From contig NC_088298.1 of the NCBI RefSeq assembly GCF_032854445.1, positions 3,532,160 through 3,596,159 on the forward strand: DNA of 64,000 nucleotides, read 5' to 3'. The notes under the pieces were generated by a model. It saw only the letters and a program-made list of their open reading frames with translations. It made no database searches and had not been told where the DNA came from. Of the stretch, positions 11,960-23,700 are shown one piece after another. Numbering within the stretch: the first letter of the stretch is position 1; every line of letters starts with the position of its first letter. Position numbers and translations under genes: made by a program. The stretch comes from Liolophura sinensis (Eukaryota; Mollusca; Polyplacophora; Chitonida; Chitonidae).

Positions 11960-12580
11960 TGGGGTAGTTGTCGGCGTCACAGAAGAGCTTGATATGTGTG
12001 TACACAGCTTGTGACCATGTCAGTCGGGATGGCTCACCATAATTGTCAGTGTCACAGAAGAGCTTGACATGTGTTTACAGAGATCGTGAACGTGTCAGTC
12101 TTGATGGTTCACCAACATTGTCAGTGTCACAGAATGGCTTGAGTGAATGAATGAATGAATGACTATGGCTTAACGCCACATCGGCAATATCTCAGCCATA
12201 TCGTGGCGATACGATGGCTTGATATGTGTTTACAGAGATCGTGAACGTGTCAGTCTTGATGGTTCACCAACATTGTCAGTGTCACAGAATGGCTTGAGTG
12301 AATGAATGAGTATGGCTTAACGCCACATCGGCAATATCTCAGCCATATCGTGGCGATACGATGGCTTGATATGTGTTTACAGAGATCGTGAACGAGTCAG
12401 TCTTGATGGTTCACCAACATTGTCAGTGTCACAGAATGGCTTGAGTGAATGAATGAATGAATGACTATGGCTTAACGCCACATCGGCAATATCTCAGCCA
12501 TGTCGAGACGATAGGATGGCTTGATATATGTTTACAGAGATCGTGTCAGTCTGGATGGTTCACGTACATTGCCAGTGTCA
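11960..12580 (+). repeat. Tandem repeat with nested insertion (about 75 bp, then about 150 bp units)
   Basis: The basic unit (gtcagtgtcacagaagagct ... cagtcttgatggttcaccaa) is about 75-80 bp. From 12134 each unit also holds a 72-80 bp insert (gagtgaatgaatgaatg ... cttaacgccacatcggcaat ... atatcgtggcgatac), flanked on both sides by ATGGCTTGA. Insert-bearing units begin at 12134, 12289 and 12436, so the period is 155 then 147 bp. The (GAAT)n run accounts for most of the length differences. Confidence 0.85.
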
Positions 12581-12659
12581 CTAAAGAGCTTGATAAGAGA
12601 GCAATATGCAGCCTTGTTTTCGATTTATTAATTGGACCCATTTTCTAGATGAATAATAG

Positions 12660-12800
12660 TTTCCACCAATAGCTTAACGCCATACTCAAGAATTTTTTCC
12701 TGATACGATGACGGTCGGTTTTATGGGTTTTATGAGGAGCCCGGAGTACCCGGTGTTATTCAGCCGACATTCGGCAAGCTACTGACGAATTTGCAAATTT
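12660..12800 (+). repeat. Dispersed repeat family C, copy 2
   Basis: Shares 'aacgccatactcaagaattt', 'gacggtcggttttatgggtt', 'ggagtacccggtgttattca' and 'ggcaagctactgacgaattt' with 2450-2575 and 33530-33612. Confidence 0.55.
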
Positions 12801-13194
12801 TCCGTTAATGGTTGTCAATAACAAAACACAACACAAACAAAATACTGAATAAATGTTTTTATGTACAGTGTAATAAATATTCAGTTAAATATTGCATATG
12901 TAGCATGTTGTTCATGTAAAAGTGGACTGGTATCTCCAGTTAGGGAGGTAAAAAAAGGTGGCCTCAGCGTTGGTCCCACGCAAATCAATACAAAATGGGA
13001 AGAGAAGACTCAAAGTTTAAGTATGGTTCGAACATGTGAAGCATCTTGAATGATTCAAATTTACAGCATGGTTTGGACTGTGATTCGAAAAATGTCAGGT
13101 TGGGACGTGCTTATACCACAGGGAGGACGCAGTCCCACTTTATAGTATACCTGAAATAGATGAACTGCGTGATTTTAAATCTACTTGATTTAGG

Positions 13195-13570
13195 CCAATA
13201 GTGTAGTTTCGAGTTGGAACTCTTGTCATCAAACGTGAAAACCGTCCTTAAGTGTCATGTGCCTTGTGAAAAATGTTAGGCAACCTTTGTTGACATTAAT
13301 TTACTGATAACCTATCTCACCCTTTTCCACAGGAACAAATAACACTTCTTTCCTATAAGAACTTCTAAAGTTCACATACGTTTAGATTCTCAGTTTTCTC
13401 CATCATTCGCCTAATCTAATTGACTTTTTGTGAAACTGTTTTCAGACGTTCGTGTTAAAGTGAAAGTGACCAAAAGTAGTTGCTTAACATTTTCGTCAAG
13501 TCACACGATACAGTTGGATTTTTTCTATCATCATCGATAAAAGAGTTCGAACTCAAATCTCCCCTATTGG
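13195..13570. mobile_element. MITE M1, copy 1
   Basis: This 376-bp element is palindromic at its ends. The left end CCAATAGTGTAGTTTCGAGT pairs with the right end ACTCAAATCTCCCCTATTGG, and the similarity extends about 95-100 bp inward through ATGTTAGGCAAC and its complement. It has no coding capacity. The same structure recurs at 14653-15031. The target-site duplication is not clear. Confidence 0.75.
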
Positions 13571-14652
13571 ACTAAATTTCAAAGCCTTTCCCATGATTTT
13601 TTCACTCATGTTTATGGGTGGCCCGAAAATACGCCACTGCGCTTCGATAAATACCTGGAAAACACGATTATCAAAATAGATAATTTAATTAGTACAAATG
13701 GGGTTTCCAAATTTATAACTCAAATAAACATAAACGTCTCAGGCTTTGTCAGTTTTTGAAAGAAAAACAAGATGACATAATGCTTTACTGAAATAGGTAC
13801 AAACCATGACATATATAATTATTCTTGTCATATTTGCAATATTGCAATACGCCACTTTCCCCCCATGTTTTACACGTATACCTATGTATAAACTGGAAGT
13901 TATTTGTGGTTAAAATACCGAGAGATTCAGTACAGAACTTTTTATAGAAATTGTATACAAATACGTAACATCAGAATAATCACAGTCACAATATCAAAAC
14001 ATATACAAAACATAGAGGGGAAACAGTGCTGGAGTGAGGTAGACGTCCCATGTGAGAAACAAAAATGTATGGTGGACAGAACAGGCCAACAGCACAAAGC
14101 CATTTTTGACTCGTTAGAATTTTTTAAAAAATAACATAATGCGCATTTTCTAGCAACTGAAGTTAAGACTTACAAATTGTGTGCACACTTATTTGGTGTC
14201 CCCCAAATTTATCAATAAGTGTCCAAAACAAAGAAGCGCTTGAATCATAATTGAAATATGACCGACGTCAGATTTGCTTTTTGCGGAGTTTTGCCTCTGG
14301 ATTTAATGTACTAACGGGGGCATATTAAAATATAACATGGTCGAATAACGGCTGCTCGATATAGGTGTACACCATTGGAAAAAATGTTTCTGACAGCGGT
14401 TTCCAAAGTTATATTATTCTCATGAATTAAAACAAAATTGACGAAGAAAATAAAGTGAATCGTGATGTTTTTGTCACGAGAGGACAAACCTATATGATAA
14501 TTCAGTCAGGTAGAAAGCATGCAGTAAGCCCGATTCTTTCCAGCATCCTTGCTTGTAAGACGGCCATCATCCTTGAAATACATAGAAGGATGTAGGATGT
14601 CCGCTGTACGTTGATATATCATCAGTCCATGTATAATGACTAAATAAGATGA

Positions 14653-15031
14653 CCAACAGTGGAGTTTCGAGTTCGAAATCTTTTATCGCTGGAGGTTGAA
14701 AAAGTCCAACTGTATCATGTGACCCGTTAAAAATGTTAGGCAACTATTTCTGATCCCATTCACTATTACATATGCTTCTGTTAGAAGTGCCACAAAAAGT
14801 CATTTAGAGTAGATAAATGAGAGAGAAAATTGAGAATCTCAAAGTTTTGTGAACTGGAGAAGTCCCTAAAAGGAAGAGCTGCCATTTGTGCCTTTTGAAA
14901 AAGGGGTGAGACAGGTGATCAGTAAATCAATTTCAACAAAGTTGCCTGACATTTTTCGCAATTCACATGACACAGTAGGACTGTTTTTTCCTCTGACTAC
15001 AAAAGAGTTCCAACTCGAAACTCCCCTATTG
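14653..15031. mobile_element. MITE M1, copy 2
   Basis: The left arm begins CCAACAGTGGAGTTTCGAGT and the right arm ends CTCGAAACTCCCCTATTG. About 95 bp of inverted repeat includes AAAATGTTAGGCAACT on the left and AGTTGCCTGACATTTTTCG on the right. Small open frames here on both strands (14866-15118) are products of the palindrome. Confidence 0.75.
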
Positions 15032-16429
15032 CCTAATTCTTTAACCTTTTCAACCGCCATTTCGGTCGATATTTTGAAACATTCTGAGAATTATGAAATA
15101 CTTGGCACAGTTTCATGAAGCCTGTATCTTTAGTCACACAAGCAAAACATTTTACGGTGTCATTGTCATAATTGTATGCAGAAATTCCCACCACAAAAGT
15201 TCTTTAGAAGTCGAAAAGGTTGAAGATTTACAATATAGGCCATGCTCACTTTCAGTTGGCGTATGCACCATTACACTACTATGGCCTCTTCCCAGCATCG
15301 TGCAGTCTATTTCGTAATGTCCCTTTGTACTTTAATTAGGCGTATATTATAGGTGAATAATCCAATCAGGATAAGAAGAGGTTTACACCCCAATGTGCAC
15401 CCTATACAGATATGGCACCCGTTCACTATAGCGAGCACGTGGACCACATGGGTGAATAAGAGTTGCTTCCCTTTCTTTGTTGACACCCAATGAGTCTGTT
15501 CTAACCGGAAGTGCTACGGATGAATCCACCACATCCAATCTTCCACCACCCTTTCTCTTGACAAAGTTTCTTTTCATTCCATTCCCGCTGAAAGCAATTG
15601 TGACGTCATGGCGTCACAGAAAGAATCAACATTGCGACGAATGTGTGGGACATCTTGTTGACCTACTTGCAACAACATTGATTATGCTCGGTCAAATACG
15701 TGTTCTTGATAGACAGTACGGAAAGGTATATAACCCAGGACAAGCCTACATTCCGCAATTTTCCGGTGCAGCAGCGATACGTAACCATCCTGCGAATCAA
15801 CCCCCAGGCCTAGACCACAGTGATTACGATATTACAGTGCAATGCTTTACGATCATACTGTAGCTCAACATTCCGGTACTTTATGGGTAGTAGACCTACA
15901 TGTGAAATCAGCCCATTTTCTTTCCGTCCTGTCTTGGATGGATACACATACAATCATGATTTTGCCCTTCTGCATGTCCATTACCTGTCCACGGAGCAAT
16001 CTTAGGTTATGAAGGTTTTAGTCAAAATTCTATACAAAATGTGATGATTTGAATCTACATCGCAAGTGGCTGATTTAAAGGCAACGGTGTGTGTCAAGGA
16101 CATCCCATCTAACGCTTTCATTATAGTTTTAAATTCTACAGAGAGCCTGAAGGATCTAGGCGATTCCGTATAACATGGAAAAAGCGGCAGTACAAGCATC
16201 CATGTTTACTGCTTCCACATAGCGCTTTTATAAACAGTTTCAATAAAAACGCGACTACCTGTAAATCGAGTTTGAACAAACGAGTTTGAAATTTCAATCG
16301 GATATCATGCCAAGAATATCCGGTGTCTTCTATATAAATCACTGAAACTGAGGACAGCTTCTCTTCTACTTGGATTTACTATTTATATAATTATTTCTCA
16401 CATAAACTCTCCAAAACATTAATGTTTTT
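15032..16429. other. Non-coding stretch
   Basis: No gene recognised. Open frames at 15383-15577, 15477-15863 and 16002-16342 have no domain and no codon pattern that I can support. Confidence 0.45.
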
Positions 16430-16612
16430 TGTTATTACAGTGCATTATTCTGTTGAAAATAGCACAGATATTGTATTAATACAACATAAAGATTGTATTT
16501 CACGAGCGTGATATTCTGTTGTATGTGGCAAAGCATTATGTTATAATAACAGAATACACTCTATCAGACAAGAGACTTTCTGTTAAAAATAACAGATTAT
16601 TTTTTTAGAGTA
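16430..16612. repeat. MITE M2, right half
   Basis: Contains 'actttctgttaaaaataacagatt' and an 'attttttta gagt' end that match the right end of the M2 element at 31200-31337. The left inverted repeat is missing. Confidence 0.55.
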
Positions 16613-17498
16613 TATTCTTTTCCAAACTGGTTCTTGTTTGTTGTTTTGACATTGGATCTTGCGATTATAGACTTAAAACACCCGTTCATCCGTTTTCCAG
16701 GAGTATATATATATATTTATATACGAACTGCGCATTTGGGGTTTAGATCACAGCCAACATAGTCTAGGATTGCTTTGTGGAACATACAGGGTCCAAATCA
16801 AGACAAATGTTGTATTCTGGCGAAGGATAAAATTGCGCCAATCGTATTGGGTTCCTAATCCACTAATAGTGTCGACATAGACACACACATACAATAAGGT
16901 AATTGCATAATACATATGATCGAGACCGGTGCTATCTTAATTGATAGGCCATAAATGATACACCACACCGGTACGCCATAACCTATACGCTACAAATGAT
17001 AGGTCTAATAGATATGCCATAAATAATACGCCATAAATAATAAGCAATAAACGATAGGTCACAACTGACAGACCATAAATGACAGGCATACAGCACACAA
17101 ATACTTTAAATGGTTGTTTGTGTGAAACGAAGAGGTTGCTGTTAACTGTCTGCGAGGTATGACCGAATTCAAGCAGATCACACACAACTTTAACTGATGA
17201 CGGTTTATCATTCATTCTGTACCACTGAAAATTTCTGACCATAAATGGCCAAAGTGAGTGAAAGCAATGTATAAAAACAAAATGGCCGCTTAATGTAAAA
17301 CAACTTGCATAATGTGAAATCATCCATATTATTTAATATAGTTCATAAGCGTCCGCTGGCTGCGAGTGTAAGTTTTAAATTTGTTTTGCTTAGCACGGTG
17401 TTCCTGAGATTTCGAATGTGCAAAAACTTGAACACAGTAAAAAAAATGAGGTGGAATAAAGCCAGAAACAAAAACAAAGGAACTAAGGTCACGTGACA
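16613..17498. other. 3' flank of the TSPEAR-like gene
   Basis: No gene recognised. 16940-17100 holds a loose repetition of 'ccataaatgata'-type words, which opens a spurious minus-strand frame (16937-17323). An ATTAAA on the minus strand at 17337-17332, about 160 bases after the stop codon, is a possible polyadenylation signal. Confidence 0.4.
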
Positions 17499-17757
17499 TT
17501 ATACTAGTTTCACTTTCAGTATCTGTGACTGAGAGGCTTTCGCGTTGGCGTAAATGAGGTAGGTTTCCCCGTTATCTGTGAACACTTCCCAGTCCGTGGA
17601 GGGGAGGGTGGGAAGTTTGTGAACGGGGACGAATTTCTCAATTCCCTGCCATTTGTATAGAATACTTTTATGCCTTTCCTCCGGTCCGCCATTTTGGGCG
17701 TTCGACACGATCAGGTAATTCTCGTCTCCCACGTGGAAAAACTCCCAATCTATAGCA
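17499..17757 (-). CDS. TSPEAR-like: TSPEAR-like exon 9: EAR 6 and 7, stop codon
   Basis: 259 bases; acceptor TTTTGTGTGTTACAG; ends in TAG at 17501-17499. Encodes IDWEFFHVGDENYLIVSNAQ, SILYKWQGIEKFVPVHKL (EAR 6) and TDWEVFTDNGETYLIYANAK with a KVKLV end (EAR 7). Ending just after the last repeat is the usual C-terminus of the family. Confidence 0.93.
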
Positions 17758-20700
17758 CTGTAACACACAAAACAGGTATATCAGTTAGGATTAATCATAA
17801 CCGCAATTCAATGCCGTAATCATCTGGGGCTACAACAACACCGACCTTTATTCACTCTATTGGTACCTTATACGTGGCCCAAACTGCATCACATTTCCTT
17901 ACTGCATGTCATGAAACACGTTGACAACCAAAAACAGACAACAAATCAATGGAAATGAAATGGCTTTATTATTATCAGTCAACAAATCACAAAAGAATAC
18001 TGCCCCCGGCCACAAAACGTCTTTTACTAATAAACGCTTTGTTTGTCTCAACACCTATCTTGTCTGGATTATGTAAACATTTTTCCAACTTTTTTGCACG
18101 TTTGCGTTTTTAATTTGTGTGGGTATATAAACTTAGTTTTTTTTGGTGGTTTTCCTTCAACATTGTTCAGAGTATGGCCTTACGATTTTATTGACTCGGA
18201 ACACTCATTATTACTGATGGTTAGGACAAATCGTTCCAGACACCTAGATTCAAGAATATTTCAAACCGTATATGACTGACATTTTTGTCGGTGGAGGAAT
18301 CTGTGCACAAGAAACCATCTCTTTGGGTATCTGATTGGCTGTTGTGAGAGATAGGCATCCCAGGTTACGCCTTGCCTAAACTGAATTTTAGGTACTGGCC
18401 TGGTACATTTATTCAAGCGTGACCAATGCCGCAGGGTTTAACCAGGGAACCCTCCGGTCTCAGCCAATCACCATCGACTCTGTATTCCTTAAATGTCACA
18501 GTCGACACAGAGACATCCGATTCCAACAAGGTGTCTGAATAATTTAAATACTTGTGTACGACGTATAAAAACGACGATCGTTTCACAAGCACCCAAAAAC
18601 TGATATGATGTGGGGTTCCTTATGGGTTTCTTGCTCAGAAAAGTACGTTAGCCACCTAATTTTTCGCAATGGCGGGAACACTGAGGAATCGTGCATGAGA
18701 GAAGAAGTTGAATAATACTGGGCAGGCGTGGAAAGTATAGGTGACATGATTAACACAAGAGGTTACCTAAATGTTGGGATGCTTTGTATCTTCTCGAACT
18801 GCCTTTTCTGCTTGTTTAGCATGAAGATGGTAGAGTTGGTGTAGTACGTATCAATGTTCTGGAAAATTCTGAGGGCCGTAATTGTAGGCATTCGCCACAG
18901 CCAAGAAAATATCATCTCCTATGGTGAAATGTTCGAAATCCGTCGCTCCCGTCGTCTACCAAACAAAGAAAAGTATATACGGTGAAAACATGTGGGGGAA
19001 TACAGAGGTCATTAATGGTTTCAGGCTCTTGTATCTTGGTATGATGCTCCAGTAAGGCGCCATTAGAAGTAAACTTATTTATTTATTTCGTGTTTTAGTG
19101 ATGGTTGGTGTTTTACGCCCTACTCCATTTATTTATTTATTTATTTGATTGGTGTTTACGCCCTACACAAGAATATTTCACTTGTAACATCAGCGGCAGA
19201 AGACGAAAACATATATGGCGATGGAAAAACCTGCCTGTCGTTTCAATTATATCCTGAAAGCCATATGTAGCGGACAAATCATTCATCCCAAGAGGGTGTT
19301 CCGTACACTGTATTTACGATGTTTTGGGGATTTTTGCATAAAATTCGGCTGCTGTATGAGAAAGTAACTCTGTCTGTATTTTTTAACCAACTATTTTGAG
19401 AAAGTCCGCAGTATGTAGACTTCTTGACCTCTGATAATTGCTGACATACATCGACATATGCATTTCACCAAAAAAAAAAAAACCCGTGAGATCAAAATCG
19501 AACCTCTTTATTTTACTTGTCAGCTTACTGTACAATGTGGTAGATCTACCTTCAGCTCCACTACATACAACCCCCCCCCCCCCTTCCTTTCTCCAGGGGT
19601 AATTCTTGAACCAGCTCGAAAAGCTTGTTCAAGCTAGTTAATATGCCTACAACAACAGTGTTCGCTGCCTGGAGTCGCTTTTGAGGGAACACAACATGGA
19701 AACTAGTACAAGACACGGGATGATAAAATGTTGACACTCTATGGAATTTGTAACCAGCGAAACGTTCCCCAATACAGGTGTTGGTCCATTTTATTTTTTA
19801 CGAATTTATTTGATTTGTTTGAGAGTTTTTTTAACCTCGTGCTCAGGATTTATGGGTAGAATAAATCGGAGTGACGGGAGTAAATTCCCGACCTTCGCCA
19901 GGTACGTGACGAACTCAGTCCACTTCATTTCAATCCTTCCATTTAATAGTCTGTCTTAAATAACCTAACCTCATGCTGGCATAAGTGGGAAGGTCTGCCA
20001 GCAACCTGCGGATGGTCGTGGGTTTCCCCCAAGCTATGCCCAGTTTCCTCCCACAACAATGCTGTTCGCCGTCGTATATTCTTGAGTACAGAATCAAATA
20101 AATAAATAAACTAACCCAACATATACTGACATTAATTAATGTGTTTACATTGTCGTTCTGGTTTTCTCCTCATACACATTTACTGACTACGCTAATATTC
20201 TGCAATCGCTTAAAAGTCAAACAAAAATTAATACTGCAACGGACGAATGGTTTACTGAGTGCATCGTTTCTTTTACCTTCATCATATTTTGTCAGCCGTT
20301 CACGCGACGTTCATTACAATTCGGTAATCACGTGACATTTATGTCGTCTGCTGTCACTCAAGAATGAATACAGTTTCAAGTAACTGGCAATAAAACTAGA
20401 CAGAAAATAATTGAACAGGTCTGTTAGCATTTTTTTCGCATAAAACCTGTTTGAGTGGTTAATTTCCTGGTTTAACAGCTCTTACCTCCATGGTCTGGAA
20501 CTGCACAAAGCGCTCCATCTGCCAAAAATAGATGGCAGAGAAAATACGGGTCGACAACCCGTCGAAGGCGTTCGCGACTGCCAGAAAGTGGAACTGGTCT
20601 ACCGTAAAGTGGGTCCAGTCGTAAGCACCGATGGTGGGGATAGTCTGATGTTGTTCAAACTTCCGACTGATGGTGTTCCATTTGTAGACGATGGAGTCGG

Positions 20701-23700
20701 TGTGAGGGTTGTTATCTGTTAATGAGGAAAACTGCATTTTATTACGTAGGCACCTATTTTCGGGTCTAAGAACAAAACGTACTGGAAATAAATTACAGTT
20801 CAGGCCGCCCGGTAAGGGATTTTTCTGTGCATCTCGACCTGCATTAATCTCGCGTTTTCTCGCTGTACTTGAGCTTCAGTCGTTTTATAAAAAACAAGGC
20901 TAGAAAAGCCGCGATCGGGAGATGAACGTCAGTCTTGTGCACTTTGACAAAATATTTACGGTGTCTCGTTACAGCGTTCTTGTCACAAATCATTAATATT
21001 TCAAGAGAAGCGGTTGGAGAAATGAGGAAGACGATAGAAAATAACGTTAAGTTTTTAAACTACCATTTTCACTAATTTCGTATTTTTGCTGCTTTTTTAC
21101 GACATTTACGACACAAAATGTTTATCCACATATACGGTATGGCTTTCAATTTCTGTTCTCTATACAGACTGCTATAAACTATGCCCTTAGAGGTCCGGTG
21201 ATGAATGGAACTATGGCATAAACCACACGATGAGTCAAATGGATACAAATAAATATAATAGATTTTTTTTCACCTTTAGCATAGTTTGCCACAGCTAGAT
21301 AATGTTCTCCATCAATCCGGAAGTGCTCGAAATCTCGTGCTGTCCACGTTAATATTGACTGGAAAGCGACGAACTTCCGCTTCCGGCGATGCCATTTAAA
21401 AATAGTGGATTCTGTTCCTTCACCACTTCCGCTTCCGTAGTTGGCCACTGCAAGGAAAAACTGCAAATGAAATAAAAATGGTAGGGCCGATGTACACAAA
21501 GTTCAAATTTAAGCGACTGGTGATTTACGCAGTTTAAATTGACGAATTGTTAAAACCGATCCCTGAATATATACTACAAAACAGAGAGAAAGTAAAAAGT
21601 TCATTTAATATGGGTGTATATTCAATTTGTTACATGAAAGGATAATTCCTTCATTTAAAAGCCGTAAAAAACTGCTCTGTTGGCACATTCCCGCCGTGGC
21701 TGTGTATTGAAAACGACAATATAAAGAGCCACGTCGACTGTGACACTCTTTTAAAACGCAGATGTTAAATTATAGTTAACATTTTCTAAGCCTTAAAATG
21801 AAACATGTTGCATATTGCAATATGTGAGTGCCAACATTTTAAAATGTTACACAGCGTAATGATTGTAAGGATGTTGAAACATAATGTAAAATTATAGGAT
21901 TTTTAACATTTATAATGCTGAATAAAACACCTGAAAGTCTTAATCTAATAACCTATAGCATGGATTACACTGACATTTTCATTTCAGCTTTAAGACAGCA
22001 ATAAAAAAAAATACTCTCCAGCTTGTTGTTAACCGCTAACTGCAGCCCGTCAGGAATATTGGATGAGGAAATCGTGAAATATGGTGAATGATGCACTAAC
22101 CTGGCTACCGATGATGAAATGACAGACGCTCTGAGCTGTTTTTGACGGAATGTCTTGAAAAAATGCCATCTTGTTATCCACCCATTTGTAAACCACGGAC
22201 ATTCCCTCCTCGGAGTTCTCGGAATCCGTGTTGGCAAGTGCAGCAAAAGTTCCCTCCCCTGGGATGGAAAACACTTCCACGTCGATGGATGGCGCAGGCG
22301 TGTCAAGATCTTGATACCAATTGACGTAATCCAGGCGTTTCCGTGAGACTAAAGGTAAAGCATGTATCATTAATGCGTTTATGGCCTTCCCCGGAAGTTG
22401 TAAAGACTGATATATACTTGTAACTTTCTACGTCACTACTTACGTCAGTTCTTTCATGCTTCCCTCAATTCCACAAGACGGATCGGGAGCTAGAGACCAC
22501 GTGATCTCCTTACTAACAAGCGGCGTTGGTTATTATGCACAACTGGGCCTTACTGGTCGCTAGCGAAGGGGCAAAAAGTGACTTTTGCCCCAATGCTTTA
22601 ACATTGGGTGGCCACGAAAGGGTGGTCACGTGATCCGCAACTTCCGACCTGTCTTACAGAATGAGGCTGGCCAGATATGGAGGAGACCCTTTTCAGATGT
22701 AGTCCACGTGACAAAAGCATGTGACACACGCACATGCGCATTTAACCCTTACCATGTTAATCTGTATTAAAGGCGTCTAAAAACTACATTTAAGCAAAAC
22801 AACTCGAGAGGTGTAGTGGTATAAGCAAATAGGTACGGACCCGAAAAGCTGTCTGATGGGAGTTCGAATCCTGAGCATTTCACAACAGACTACGGAAAAC
22901 CTTTCAAAAATGTATGAGCAACGCAGAAATGTCATATGTAACGTTGACACGTGACAGAATCTAAAATGATAAAGGCCTAATTTCCCCTGTTTTTCTTTAT
23001 ATGCAAACTGAACATATCCTGGCCAGGTGGATAACACAAATGTTCTCCCGTCTGGTTTGTCTGACGCAAACTGGACATCCGCCGAATTACGGTAGTACCT
23101 GTGGAGAATTTGGTACTGTTTCGCATTTAGCAGACTATAAATTTTTATAGCGAAGTTCAGCGATACCTGCTTTGACAGGAGGATCCATGCTGTCGGCCAG
23201 CGGATTGTGAGGCGCACTGACGGCAACAGTCTGTCACTCAACGCCGGTGAAACTAACATTCTGTTATGTTTTAAAAAATCACCGGCAAAAATAAAAAAGG
23301 CTTGAATTATACTGAATGAAAAGAACGATTGCTAACACATAGAAATGCCAATTTAAAATTTGTCTGGATTCCAGGTACTGCATGCTGTGGTGTATCACGC
23401 GCGCACAGAGGCCCTGCAGGTGAGGTGTGAACTGAACTGGAGCGCCCTTTAGCCTCATGGCCGTTGCAGGGCACAGGCGAAGGACTCGCTACAGTTCATG
23501 TCTCAACCTGCTGTTTCAAACAAGCAAGCAAGTGGCTAAACAATTTCTGCACTCAGGGGCTGAAAATCCGGACATCTTTTCCGTTTGGCTTTTTGGAAGT
23601 ATATTATATGATTCGTCCGTCCGTTTCGAAGTTAAGGCTGAATTAGCAAGTTTCATACGACTACGATCGAGTCCCCCGTAATCAAAGGACGTTTTTGACG

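Noticed and set aside
22797-22882. Functional tRNA gene
   Set aside because: Only the A-box, B-box and T-arm are convincing; other stems do not pair. The same judgement applies to 2960-3036 and 30194-30282.
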